DNA of 64,000 nt. Source: Gracilaria domingensis (Eukaryota; Rhodophyta; Florideophyceae; Gracilariales; Gracilariaceae). Every line of letters starts with the position of its first letter. Position 1 is the first letter of the stretch. This document shows, piece by piece, positions 42,254-51,722 of the stretch. The DNA lies in contig VCMS01000203.1 of NCBI GenBank assembly GCA_022539475.1, forward strand, positions 81,990 through 145,989, written 5' to 3'. Made by a program: the position numbers and the translations under genes. Below the pieces are notes generated by a model. It saw nothing but the letters and a program-made list of their open reading frames with translations. It was not told where the DNA came from and searched no databases.

Positions 42254-43484
42254 TGGGAATAGAGAGTGTAGCACGAGTGACTAGGCACAGACGGGGTGCG
42301 ACGCGACTTCAAGCGAGTTTGAAGCAAACGTTTCAACGACGGTGGGTGTGGATTGGGTGAAGGAGCGCAACAGTATGGTGAGCCAGCGTGATGGTGATCA
42401 TTGTCATGGATCGTCGTCCTCCTTGATACTTTCTCGCAACTGTAATAACAAACGAGATCAAATGGAAGGATGTTTGCCAAGTGCATGGTGCTCGAGGTTG
42501 ATTGCGTTTGTCAGGGATCATTCGAGCATGACAAAACGTTAGCAAGCGAGGGTCACCTACGGCGTGTCACGACGCAGATCTCTGCCGATAGTGTCTTCCA
42601 GCTAGAATGATTTTGGCACACCCCCGAAACGAGCCGGTTCAGGTGCTGTAGGATGTCGAGACGGGCGGATGCCATTCTAGAGTTCTACTCGTTCCAGGTA
42701 AGTTTTAAAGGTAGCCTGTACTACTTGCATTGAATCTGCAGTACCAAGGGTAGAAGGCTAGCCTTAAGGATAGCCCTCTTCGGGCTATCTTACGAAGGTA
42801 GGCGTTGCGAGTCGCATCTTGCGAGATTATAACCACGAAGTAGATACGATATCGCCCTGTATTACAGAGCGATATCGTATCTACTTCGTGTACAGAGTCT
42901 GTAATACACCCCAACAATATCGTATCTTACGAACGATCTCAATGTGGGCCTTGCCGCATACTTGTAATACCTCTGTATGCGGTATGCACTGCATACTATG
43001 CAGGAGCTTGCGGGAATGACTGCATTTACATAATACATATTTGAATATAAATGTATAATAAATTATCATTATGTACATATATCCATCTGCACACAAGTTT
43101 TATTCAAGAGGCATTGTTTCATTTTGAGTCTACTGACGCAGCTGACTAATCGATATTGTTTTCTCAATGAAAATGGATCCGTTACAAAATAAACAGGCTT
43201 CATTCACCAAAAGATATCTGACAAGCAAAACATAGTGCCCTCATTTAAAACATTGAATACTAGACTTGTCGAATAAATAGAGAATTGCTTAGGTGTGTTT
43301 TTCTAAGGTTCACAGAAAAAATAAAAGCGGTGCAAATTCTACAGATCACATATGAAAACGGAAACGTTAAAAAGCATGTAGTTTATTTCTTCATTGAAAC
43401 TATAAATAAGAATAAAAAATTGTGCACTAAAGCATGCAACTGTTTTCCATCTTTGCAATATCCCAGTCAATAGAACATCTCTCT
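42254..43484. other. intergenic with strong dyads
   Basis: No gene seen. It contains a small hairpin (42768-42790, gatagccc and gggctatc around a short loop) and the 22-bp perfect inverted repeat at 42834-42890. AT-rich beyond 43000 up to the Harbinger transposase gene. Confidence 0.5.
42834..42890. repeat. 22-bp perfect inverted repeat
   Basis: cacgaagtagatacgatatc plus gc (42834-42855) is exactly complementary to 42869-42890, with a 13-base loop. It contains nested gatatc sites. The nearby text atacgatat recurs at 42920. It may be a foldback element or protein-binding site. Confidence 0.8.
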
Positions 43485-44534
43485 TCATGTAGATAGTTTG
43501 AAATTCATTAAGGTCTCATCCGTCATAAAGGCGATCTGAATAATGTTCGCTAGAGCAAAACATATATGACCATGTTTTGACAAACGATGCCGAAAACGTT
43601 GTTCCAAAGCTGAGAATTGTTTAAAGCGAGCATACAACTTCTCGTGTCTGGCTCGAAATATTTGATGCTTCTCTTTGAAAATAGGTGAAACAGACTCTGG
43701 AGTAATGCATTTCACTTGTTTGTACCCATTGTCCGTTAAAATACATTCGTTTGGCAGTACACAAAAACTCAAATTGGAATTAAATATTTCGCTGTCAGGG
43801 TGGTTTCCACAGCTGTACGGACCATTAATCCATAATATCTCATCTTTGAATAAACTCAATCCTACTTCATATCGAAATCCTGCTGATTTAAATTTGTGAG
43901 AAAACCACATTTTGTTAAACGGTTTTGGTTCACAAATCGGAAAGTCCACTCCATCCACACTCATATAGCAGTTTTCAAAAGGGGTAGGACAAAAACGGTT
44001 TGCAAAATTAATCTTAATTTTGTTAGAAAGATAAACGTGAAAAATGTACTGGGTTTGTAAACTCACCATATTTAAATTTGAAAATGCCTGAACGGTAAAA
44101 TATGTCCATTTTCTATATGTTTTTTCGTCAACTCCACATATCACTGCATTTGTGTGCTCTGTATTATAAAGCTTCAAAAACATAAGTCCCCATAAAATGT
44201 GTTTCATCTCAGTACCATTTGGTAAAGAGTTTCTGAGAAGCACCCAAATGCGAAGAACAACTTCGATTGAGACTCCAAAGATACAGCGAAATTTTCTTAC
44301 GCTATTTCCATTCATTGACATGACTGATTGGCCTAAAATATTAGAAGCCTCCCGTAGTAGATGAAGTTTAAGAGCATGAATATGGTGGTCGGCCATGATG
44401 AAGAACTGTTCTACAAGTGCACGGAAGTGCAAACAACTCAACAGGCAAAGAAGTTCCATATGTAAAGAGCGTTCAAATGCCCGAATCTGCATTATGCTTA
44501 AATGTTTCATACTCGTGTTTGTTTTAGGGCGCAT
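43485..44534 (-). CDS. PIF/Harbinger-type DDE transposase
   Basis: The 349-residue product has the DDE superfamily-4 catalytic set: D194 in YMSVDGVDFPI, D268 in LTDNGYK and E298 in RARHEKL. The typical G.HPDSEIF stretch lies between the first two, and a long arm with FRHRLSKHGHICFALANI at the C-terminus. It cuts and pastes its element together with a DNA-binding partner. The partner ORF lies divergently at 45930, 1.4 kb away, the usual Harbinger two-gene plan. The frame is open from 44534 without breaks, so this gene could still be active, although the partner is frameshifted. Terminal repeats were not identified. Confidence 0.8.
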   Translation of the reverse strand: MRPKTNTSMKHLSIMQIRAFERSLHMELLCLLSCLHFRALVEQFFIMADHHIHALKLHLLREASNILGQSVMSMNGNSVRKFRCIFGVSIEVVLRIWVLLRNSLPNGTEMKHILWGLMFLKLYNTEHTNAVICGVDEKTYRKWTYFTVQAFSNLNMVSLQTQYIFHVYLSNKIKINFANRFCPTPFENCYMSVDGVDFPICEPKPFNKMWFSHKFKSAGFRYEVGLSLFKDEILWINGPYSCGNHPDSEIFNSNLSFCVLPNECILTDNGYKQVKCITPESVSPIFKEKHQIFRARHEKLYARFKQFSALEQRFRHRLSKHGHICFALANIIQIAFMTDETLMNFKLST

Positions 44535-44792
44535 GTCTGTATAAGAAACTATCCATTTCCTCGGTGGGAGGGTTTGCCAATTTGAGAATCAGAGTCTTGG
44601 CATTGGTAGATGTCCTACAAATTCAGAGTAAACGCCTCGTATCAAAATCGTCCTAGGCAGAAACAAAAAAGTTAGATTCTTAATTTGCTTCCTTTGGCAT
44701 GCTTTTACATAGACTATATATGCAGGTAGTGCTAATTGGGAGCGTTAATAAATACGTTTCACAACTCCTAATGAATAAAGTCCCAGATCTTT

Positions 44793-45420
44793 CAGTATGT
44801 TCGCAGATATTCGCGAATGTTCGCGAATGTTCACCAAGTTTATCTTTTTTTTCTTGGAAGGACCTATAGTATCGACAAAATCATTTGAAAACGGGGATGT
44901 ACGAACAGAAAAATTTAAAAGCACTATTGCCTACATTGCCCAAGTGGGGCACACTTGATCCACGTCTTTGACAAAGATACCTCTCTAGCACGAGATCAAA
45001 AACTTGAAGAAAATGTTCGATCCTCCAATCTATAAGACTTTCCTAGACCCTAATGCGAATGTACGTTGCGATATACTCTGCGACATAAGGAGTAGATATG
45101 CTTAATCTCTTTCATAGCAAACGTTCATATATAATTTGTAACATTACAAATGTTTTTGGAGTAGTTCGTTTCCGGAATGTTCGCCGAAAAACCAAATATT
45201 CGTCAACAAAAGTACTCTTTAATAACTAAACTAAACTTCTGCAGCTGCAACTATATTAGGATGACATTCATAAGTAGCTACTCTTGTAATAAATTTTGTT
45301 TCTGCACTTCTTTTTCGCATGAAATTGCTAAATTCGCTAAACAAAAAGGCTTATGTTCGTTGCAAACTTAAACTACGAAAATTATGTTCGCGAATATTCG
45401 CAGCATGTTGGCGAACACTG
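44793..45420. mobile_element. non-autonomous TIR element with CAGT(at)GTTCGC ends, hAT-like
   Basis: The left end cagtatgttcgcagatattc and the right end, which reads cagtgttcgccaacatgctg on the complement, both contain ttcgcgaat repeats. The 628-bp stretch between them is AT-rich and has no gene. CAGTG termini suggest the hAT superfamily. The eight flanking bases on each side do not match well, so target-site duplication is not confirmed. Repeated TTCGCGAA motifs at both ends look like transposase-binding subterminal repeats. Confidence 0.45.
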
Positions 45421-45929
45421 AGCTTTACTTTTTATGATTTAAGCACAGATGCTTTTAGAACAAACCTCCAAGATGAAAGCAAAGGCCTTTAGAGACATGA
45501 ACCAATCTTTAACTTAAGATTCAAATTTTAGGATGATGTGTTGAACATGTCCTTACAATAACATATCTAAACTACAAGGTGTGATCCGACAAAGTTTCTA
45601 CGAAACAAACCCTTGTGCAGATTACAACAGCCACTGACCCATCAAAACTGTATGGCCTTCTACGGTTGTTTTCGGCATGGAACTGCCGTGAATTTGACTT
45701 AGGGCTGAATTGAAAGCAAGAAAAGATACATACTTTTTATGCTTTCGTCAGAGTTTCAGGACAACCACCTGTTACCAAATTCAGTAGAGGACCTATCCAG
45801 AGATTATAGCCCTATAACGGCTCAAAATATAATAAAAAAACAACGTCCTCGTTGTTCAAACTGTGATCGCAGTTCGTATCAGTGGAGCTACGGTTTCACT
45901 TGTCTGGAAACTACTCTTTAATAGACACC

Positions 45930-46791
45930 ATGAAGCCGAAACGAAAGCGTCTAACAGCAAATTCGAATGCTGTGAAGCTTTTCAAGATAAAATTACAAAG
46001 CGGGGAGCTTGATGGAACAGAAAAAGCAGAAAGAGTATGGCGTTCTGAAAGCTTGTTTCAGAAACACAAGCTAGATACGTTTCGTGCTTGTTACAACCGA
46101 ATTCGCAAGGATATGGGTCTCCCGCTAAAAGGTAATTTAACATACAATTTTTCTATCATTGTCGTGACTAACTCTTTGCTTAATTAGATCCTGCGTTGCA
46201 TATTGTTCCTCGTACAAGCTTAGATCCACAACGAGAGAATGACGCAATTGTCATTGAATCTGACGCGTCTAACAAAGATGATAAGTCGTATCGTGAAGAA
46301 ATCTTTGTCGATGTTGATCGTAACAAATGGATGCTTTTTGATCAGTTAGACTGGCGCCCTTTTTACCTGATTTCGGAATGGACGGAGCCAGAAACGACCA
46401 CTAAACGACTTAGTGTTGAAGTCGTAATGCCCTCGGGATTGCAACGAGGTGATTTTTACGTTCAAATAGTTGATGATAATAAGTTTTTACAAATCAAGGT
46501 ACACTGGCCGAGGCCGATGATACATCCGAAGATTCTACACGCAAAGTGGTTGAACCAAAGTGGTTGAACCAAAGTGGTGAGAAGTATACCGATCACCATC
46601 CGGAGTTGAGAGGATTTGAATCGGCATTAAAAAATATAAGGGAGCAAAGCAAAGATCGTGTCTTATCAACCACGAAGATTATCTTACCGTTTGCTGTCGA
46701 ATCTCAGCTGGTTTTAGACAATATTAGATTCAATTGTGGTTCAATTGTATACTATGTGCGCTTAAGAGCTTTCAACGAATCTTATGCGTAA
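45930..46791 (+). pseudogene. Harbinger partner ORF (DNA-binding accessory), broken by a 14-bp duplication
   Basis: The ATG at 45930 begins MKPKRKRLTANSNAVKLF, basic and helical as in Myb/SANT-type partners of Harbinger transposases, though no clear Trp-repeat is visible. An intron of 56 nt (46132-46187, GT..AG) joins in phase, giving GLPLK then DPALHIVP. The second exon stays open to 46567. There the bases gtggttgaaccaaa are repeated in tandem (14 bp, around 46546-46573), shifting the frame into a stop after WLNQSG. The original frame continues after the repeat to 46791 with HHPELRGFESALK and an Ile/Val-rich tail. Removing one copy would restore the reading frame, so the break is recent. Confidence 0.65.
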
Positions 46792-47899
46792 GGTGGTCAA
46801 AACACTGATGACTTTGCGTTGGTCGAATGAGATATGACTGTACTTTCTTGAATGCTTAGATTTGTTTCATATTGTCTATGATTGATGAATAAAAAAGATT
46901 TGTTCTTTGTCTTTTGCGCATAGTACTGCTTCAGATGACTAAGATGCTGTAGAAAAATGAAGATTGAGTTGCACTAATATCTGTTTCACAACATGAAAAG
47001 TACTGTTCCTACAGATATCTGGATAGTTCTTTTCAAGACGTTAACTAGAAGTATAAATCTTTTTTAAACTTTGACGCATAGTTTTAAAGTAAAATGAAAC
47101 AAATATGCTCGTTGCAGGTAGATTGAAAGCTGAAGTCTCCGGTGTTAGATGGCTTCTTGGAGAAGTATGGTTTCTTTCCATTGTTGCTGTAATGATCTGG
47201 AATACGGTCTTCTATCACTTGGTCTGATGCTAATCCTGTTTTTCTTTGTAATATTATCTGAGTTAAACGACAAAGATTGTTTTCCTCTTCACTAGTTCTG
47301 TTGTATTCTATGCATCTTTTCTTGGACGTGTACATATATATTTATGAGCTATGTCAGAATTACGGATATTCCCGCAGGCTCCAGTAATGCCCAGTTCGAG
47401 ATCGTTCGTCACGTTGGTGCGTGGCAGCACATCAAAACGGTGCCATAGTTCGAGAGCGCACGCAAGATGCGAAAAGGATAAATGGATCTCTTCTTACCAA
47501 GGGACCCTTCTATCGAGTCGATACAGGGGGGTCACGAATTAACGGGAGTCCCGTTAATTCGTGACCCCCCTGTCTACCACCACTAATTGCTGGATTGCGG
47601 GCAGTATGAGCTAAACCCCCTTCACATTTGTGCGCAAAACAGGGGTCGCACATATTTCGCGGGACCACGTGGCACATCAAAATCATCAAAACTCTAGAAC
47701 AAAAGCATATTTTGGACGTCCATAACGTTACACCAATGAAAATCAAACGTTTAGGACGTCCAGAAAACTGCAATGAAAGCAATTACTCTACGTAGGTTGC
47801 TGCGACGCTTGCTCTAGCGGCCGAAGGCCGCCTTTCCTTGTATCCGACAAAGAGAGGCAATAGCTTTTACGGCATCAGGTCATCGATGATCGCTGGCTT
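46792..47899. other. intergenic with a perfect palindrome
   Basis: No gene seen. Contains the 51-bp palindrome at 47523-47573. Confidence 0.5.
47523..47573. repeat. perfect 25-bp inverted repeat with one-base centre
   Basis: Arm 47523-47547 begins acaggggggtcacgaattaa; its exact complement is 47549-47573 around a single G at 47548. Perfect conservation and the near-absent loop indicate a recent event or selection. Confidence 0.9.
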
Positions 47900-48961
47900 T
47901 CAGCGCAGACGGCGCCAACCGCGGTTGCGGTTCTTCCGCACCTTGCGACGGATCATTCTGCGATACGAGCGCACCCTCATGGCGATCATCACCGCGCCCG
48001 CGCTCTCGCACTTGTCGCCGTAGAAGGAACTGGTGATACCCACCTGCTCATATTTTCCGTCCACGCGCTGCACAATCGGTCCTCCCGAATCTCCAAAGCA
48101 CGTCCCCGTCCGCCCGCGCTTCGGGAAGCCCAACGACGTGTAGCATATCTCCTTACGACGGTTGGTGGCGCCCTGAAAGCCCAGATGGTCGTCACACACG
48201 GACCACCTCTGGAACAAAACTTTTGCGCGTCGCACGCGTTTCGGCTCGCTCTTCTCCGAGCCGCGTACGCCGTAGCCCGCAGCCTGAATGCGAGTGCCCG
48301 ACTCTTTCGGCGGCTTTTCTAGCTTAATTGCGCTGTAAAAGCGATCGTCAATCTTCTCCTCCAGCTCCACCAACGCCACGTCGTTTGCATACGTTCCGTC
48401 GTCGCGGTACTTTCTGTGCACGAACACGTTCTTCATAAATATCTTGTTGCGAGGCGAGCGAAAGAATTTGGTCTTTGTAGACTTCTCCGCCACCAGTACA
48501 TACGAAGCTGCAATGTCTATCTCAAAGCCCACGAAGCAATGCGCCGCGCTGAGAATGTACTTGCGCGCTATCACGCTGCCGGTACAAGTCACCAACGACC
48601 CGAAGCTGTCCACCGCGATCACACGCGCCAGATGCTTGCGCAGCTTTGAGGGCACCCTCTTCCCGCCCACAATCAGTGATATCGGTTCGTCATTGTCGTC
48701 GTCTTCCTCGTCGTCCTCATCAGGCAGGTCGGACGGTTTCCCCAAAAACTGCAGAGCCACCTGTCGAGGCGGCCTGTCGTCTCCCGACGCCGCGAGTCGC
48801 GACAGCGGGGTGCGTGAACCGTCGTCGTCGCTGCTGCGGTCCGACGTCACGATTAAGACGTCATCTCCGTCTGCGGCATCTGCCGACGCGAACACCGCCT
48901 TCTGTGCGGCTGTTACGACAGCGAGTAGCGCCAGGAGTTGAAGAAAACGGCTCAGTCGCAT
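47900..48961 (-). CDS. secreted chymotrypsin-fold (S1) serine protease
   Basis: ATG at 48961 opens a signal peptide (MRLSRFLQLLALLAVVTAA). The propeptide of about 75 residues contains an acidic run (DLPDEDDEEDDDNDEP), followed by LIVGG (residues 96-100). The triad is H141 (LSAAHC), D194 (YANDVALVEL) and S292 (CFGDSGGP). The base of the S1 pocket (chymotrypsin position 189) is Gly286 rather than Asp, so trypsin-like Arg/Lys specificity is unlikely. The residue before IVGG is Leu, not Arg/Lys, so activation is not by trypsin-type cleavage. The C-terminal extension is very basic (RSYRRMIRRKVRKNRN), an unusual tail that could anchor the enzyme to anionic wall polysaccharides; this is speculation. 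Confidence 0.85.
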   Translation of the reverse strand: MRLSRFLQLLALLAVVTAAQKAVFASADAADGDDVLIVTSDRSSDDDGSRTPLSRLAASGDDRPPRQVALQFLGKPSDLPDEDDEEDDDNDEPISLIVGGKRVPSKLRKHLARVIAVDSFGSLVTCTGSVIARKYILSAAHCFVGFEIDIAASYVLVAEKSTKTKFFRSPRNKIFMKNVFVHRKYRDDGTYANDVALVELEEKIDDRFYSAIKLEKPPKESGTRIQAAGYGVRGSEKSEPKRVRRAKVLFQRWSVCDDHLGFQGATNRRKEICYTSLGFPKRGRTGTCFGDSGGPIVQRVDGKYEQVGITSSFYGDKCESAGAVMIAMRVRSYRRMIRRKVRKNRNRGWRRLR

Positions 48962-49711
48962 GGCGCCGACGCTTGCTGCGCGGGATGGTGGAGATGGTGG
49001 TCATCTCTCCCTCTCTCATATGGAGATGGTGGTTATGATAGTACATTTAACAGACTGGGACGTGCAGGCATCGCCCCGCATGATGCCAAAGGCGGCGGGG
49101 GCGGGAGGTGGGCCGCGGAGATGTGGAGTGTGGAGCGCATAGCGCTCGCGGCCGCATCTGCTTTCGGCGCCAACGGATATTCAGACTTTCACGTTAAGTC
49201 CCGACTTGTTTCTGCCGCTGCTTCTGATAGCAACCTCAACGTTGACCTTACAACACCGTCGCCATGTATATGTACATGTACGTGCAGTACGCACAGAGTA
49301 GTGTGTACGAGCCCGGAGGGCTCCACTCATTCGTTGGGCTCGAAGTGTGAGGCCTGAGGCTCACACAACGGCACGCGAATGCGACAGTGTGACTCACACG
49401 CACTGTGTGAGCGCGTTCGAAAACCGATGCGGGCATTTACCTTCGTACAAACAGAAGCAGAATATTATTCTGATTCTGGCTTTTGTCCAGCTCTAGATTG
49501 GGCCGTTCAACTTTCGAAGCGGTACGAAGGTCCTTCAATATCAGAGCAGACCGTCTCAGTTGAAGATTCATCATGTTGGGGACCCCAAGTTGGGGGGTTT
49601 ACAGCATAGTGATACCACGATAGATTGTCGGTCTTCCCACGTGTTTCTGAGCGGCATCTGTCCATACGCCCACAATCTACAAGTGAATCGAGGACATTCC
49701 GAACGAAGACA
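48962..49711. other. intergenic
   Basis: Region upstream of the protease gene and downstream of the Sel1 gene. Frames are short and overlapping; nothing supported. Confidence 0.45.
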
Positions 49712-51478
49712 TTATGACGTCTGAGATATCATCCGAGACAATATGAGAAGCTCCTTCTTGTCCTTTATTTCGTCCGTGATCGCCATCCATGTGTTGTGCA
49801 CCTCTTCATCCCCAATCTGTTCAACTTGGGCCAAGGCATTTGCAAGGACTGAACGTGCAGCAGCATCATTACTTTCATTGACCTCTTGCTGATAGAGCTC
49901 TATCGCCTTTTCTCTGTTCTGACCAACTCCGCTAATGCCGTGCCACAACACATACCCCAAGTTCAACACTGCTACTAATTTCTGTTTGCTACACAACAAG
50001 CTTTCCAGTAACGCTAACGCCTCCTCGCCGTTGCGCTTGATTATGGATGCCCTCTCCAGAAGCAAGCTGGCCAGGTTCAGCGTCGTCGCCTCCCACACGG
50101 TTCCAATACGTTTCATTCCATCCGTCATAATCCTACAATCGCCGCGGAATGGCAAGGGAATCTTACTCTTTCGGATATATAATGGTACCCATACCAAATC
50201 GTTCCGCACGCCGTCACGTACTAAAAGTTCTCGTAAGCGCTCCTCCGCTTCTCTCAGGTCGGATTCCCTCCCAGTTTCACCAAGTATTATGGCATACGCT
50301 AATGCCTTCGCTGATTCTGCTCCCGCCGCCAACTTGGAGCGAGCGCGCTTCACGATGAGCTTCAGGTCACGCTTTTTGAATCGCAGCAACGAAGCATATG
50401 CACCATACTTGTCGGTTTGGTTATGACGCTTGACATGATCCTTCATCACATCTATAACTGTTGGTAAGCACCATTTGTATTCTCTGATACCACTCCAAAA
50501 CATACCGCAAGCTATAGCCATTCCAAATGAGTTCCCCTGGACAGCGTCTTCCAGACAGAAGGACACGGCCCTCCTATAGTCGGGGCCATAGAACTCATCT
50601 CCCAGCAACAACAGTTTGATCAACCGAGCATACGCGGCAGGCGCACCGTAGAGTCGAAATGCGCGCTTGTAGAGACGTACTGCTCTCAGTCGATTACGCA
50701 CTTGCTCACAATTATCGTATATCTGTGCGAGCAGGACAAGAGCGCGTTCGTTTCTTTGTTGTTCGCAGGCATCTTCCAGAATGCGTACCGCTTGAACGAC
50801 GTCGGCGTCATACTTCGGATGTGGATATGCCAATATCTCTGCCAAGTTGCACTTGGCTTCTATCAGGTCTCCCTTTTTGATGGAAGTTTGGTACCATTTG
50901 ACGGCGTCCGGGAATGAACGACTGACGTTGCAGGTGCCATGGTGATAAAGCAGTCCAAGCGAGTTCATGAGGTGCGGATCTTTCGAGCGGCGAATAGCGT
51001 TGTTGTAGAGTTCCATAGCGCGTTCTTTCTGTGCTACCAGTTGCGGGGTTTTGAGAATAACTTCCGCAAGGCATTGGTCGATTTCAATGTCGCTTGTAAG
51101 TCGCAAAGCGCGTTCATATAGTTGTGCAGCAAGCACACCATCCTTCCTACATGCTATCCCGTCGAAAGTAACCTTTGCGAGGAGCTTGATCGTATCTGGG
51201 CATTCAGATGACCTGAGACTATGTTCCAAAAGCGGGACCACTCGGTGGAAATGAGCGCGAACGCCAGACTTGTACAAGTGGTCTGCAAGGTAGAACATAG
51301 CGTCTGCGCTTTCGTGCTGTTTGATGGCCCTCTCCAGTAGCTGTACGCCCTGCTCCGTGAGGCCGTATTCGCTTATCAGGAACTGTCCCAGGAGAACCAT
51401 AGACGAGCAGTCATTGAACTCTTTGATCGATTGCTCGAACTGCTGGTAGAGAGCTGGTGGGAGCGAATGAGCTGACAT
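49712..51478 (-). CDS. Sel1-like repeat protein A
   Basis: The 588-residue protein is built of alpha-alpha repeats of the Sel1/TPR type with the usual ALA..Y..G..V...KAI.LY..A pattern, for example AMELYNNAIRR..DPHLMNSLGLLYHHGT and DAVKWYQTSIKKGDLIEAKCNLAEIL. Such solenoids scaffold protein complexes. No signal peptide, transmembrane segment or enzyme domain is visible, so it is probably cytosolic. It is paralogous along its length to the next gene, which lies in the same direction; the pair looks like a tandem duplication. Confidence 0.75.
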   Translation of the reverse strand: MSAHSLPPALYQQFEQSIKEFNDCSSMVLLGQFLISEYGLTEQGVQLLERAIKQHESADAMFYLADHLYKSGVRAHFHRVVPLLEHSLRSSECPDTIKLLAKVTFDGIACRKDGVLAAQLYERALRLTSDIEIDQCLAEVILKTPQLVAQKERAMELYNNAIRRSKDPHLMNSLGLLYHHGTCNVSRSFPDAVKWYQTSIKKGDLIEAKCNLAEILAYPHPKYDADVVQAVRILEDACEQQRNERALVLLAQIYDNCEQVRNRLRAVRLYKRAFRLYGAPAAYARLIKLLLLGDEFYGPDYRRAVSFCLEDAVQGNSFGMAIACGMFWSGIREYKWCLPTVIDVMKDHVKRHNQTDKYGAYASLLRFKKRDLKLIVKRARSKLAAGAESAKALAYAIILGETGRESDLREAEERLRELLVRDGVRNDLVWVPLYIRKSKIPLPFRGDCRIMTDGMKRIGTVWEATTLNLASLLLERASIIKRNGEEALALLESLLCSKQKLVAVLNLGYVLWHGISGVGQNREKAIELYQQEVNESNDAAARSVLANALAQVEQIGDEEVHNTWMAITDEIKDKKELLILSRMISQTS

Positions 51479-51722
51479 GGCTGGTACACCAGACTAAAGC
51501 GGAGGGAGAACGGAGACAAGACCAAACCTCGTTGAACGACGCGGTGGTGAGTCGTCTGTTGCGATCAAGCGACGCGGATTTCCGGCTCGGAAGTTCCGAG
51601 GTTCGGAGCCGGAAGACACTGAAAACACTTTCATGGTGGCCCGTCAACGGTCACACGAGATAGAGGCACGTGTCCAGCAGCGCGTAGAGCTGTAAACTGC
51701 GTCATTCACGATGATTCATCTG

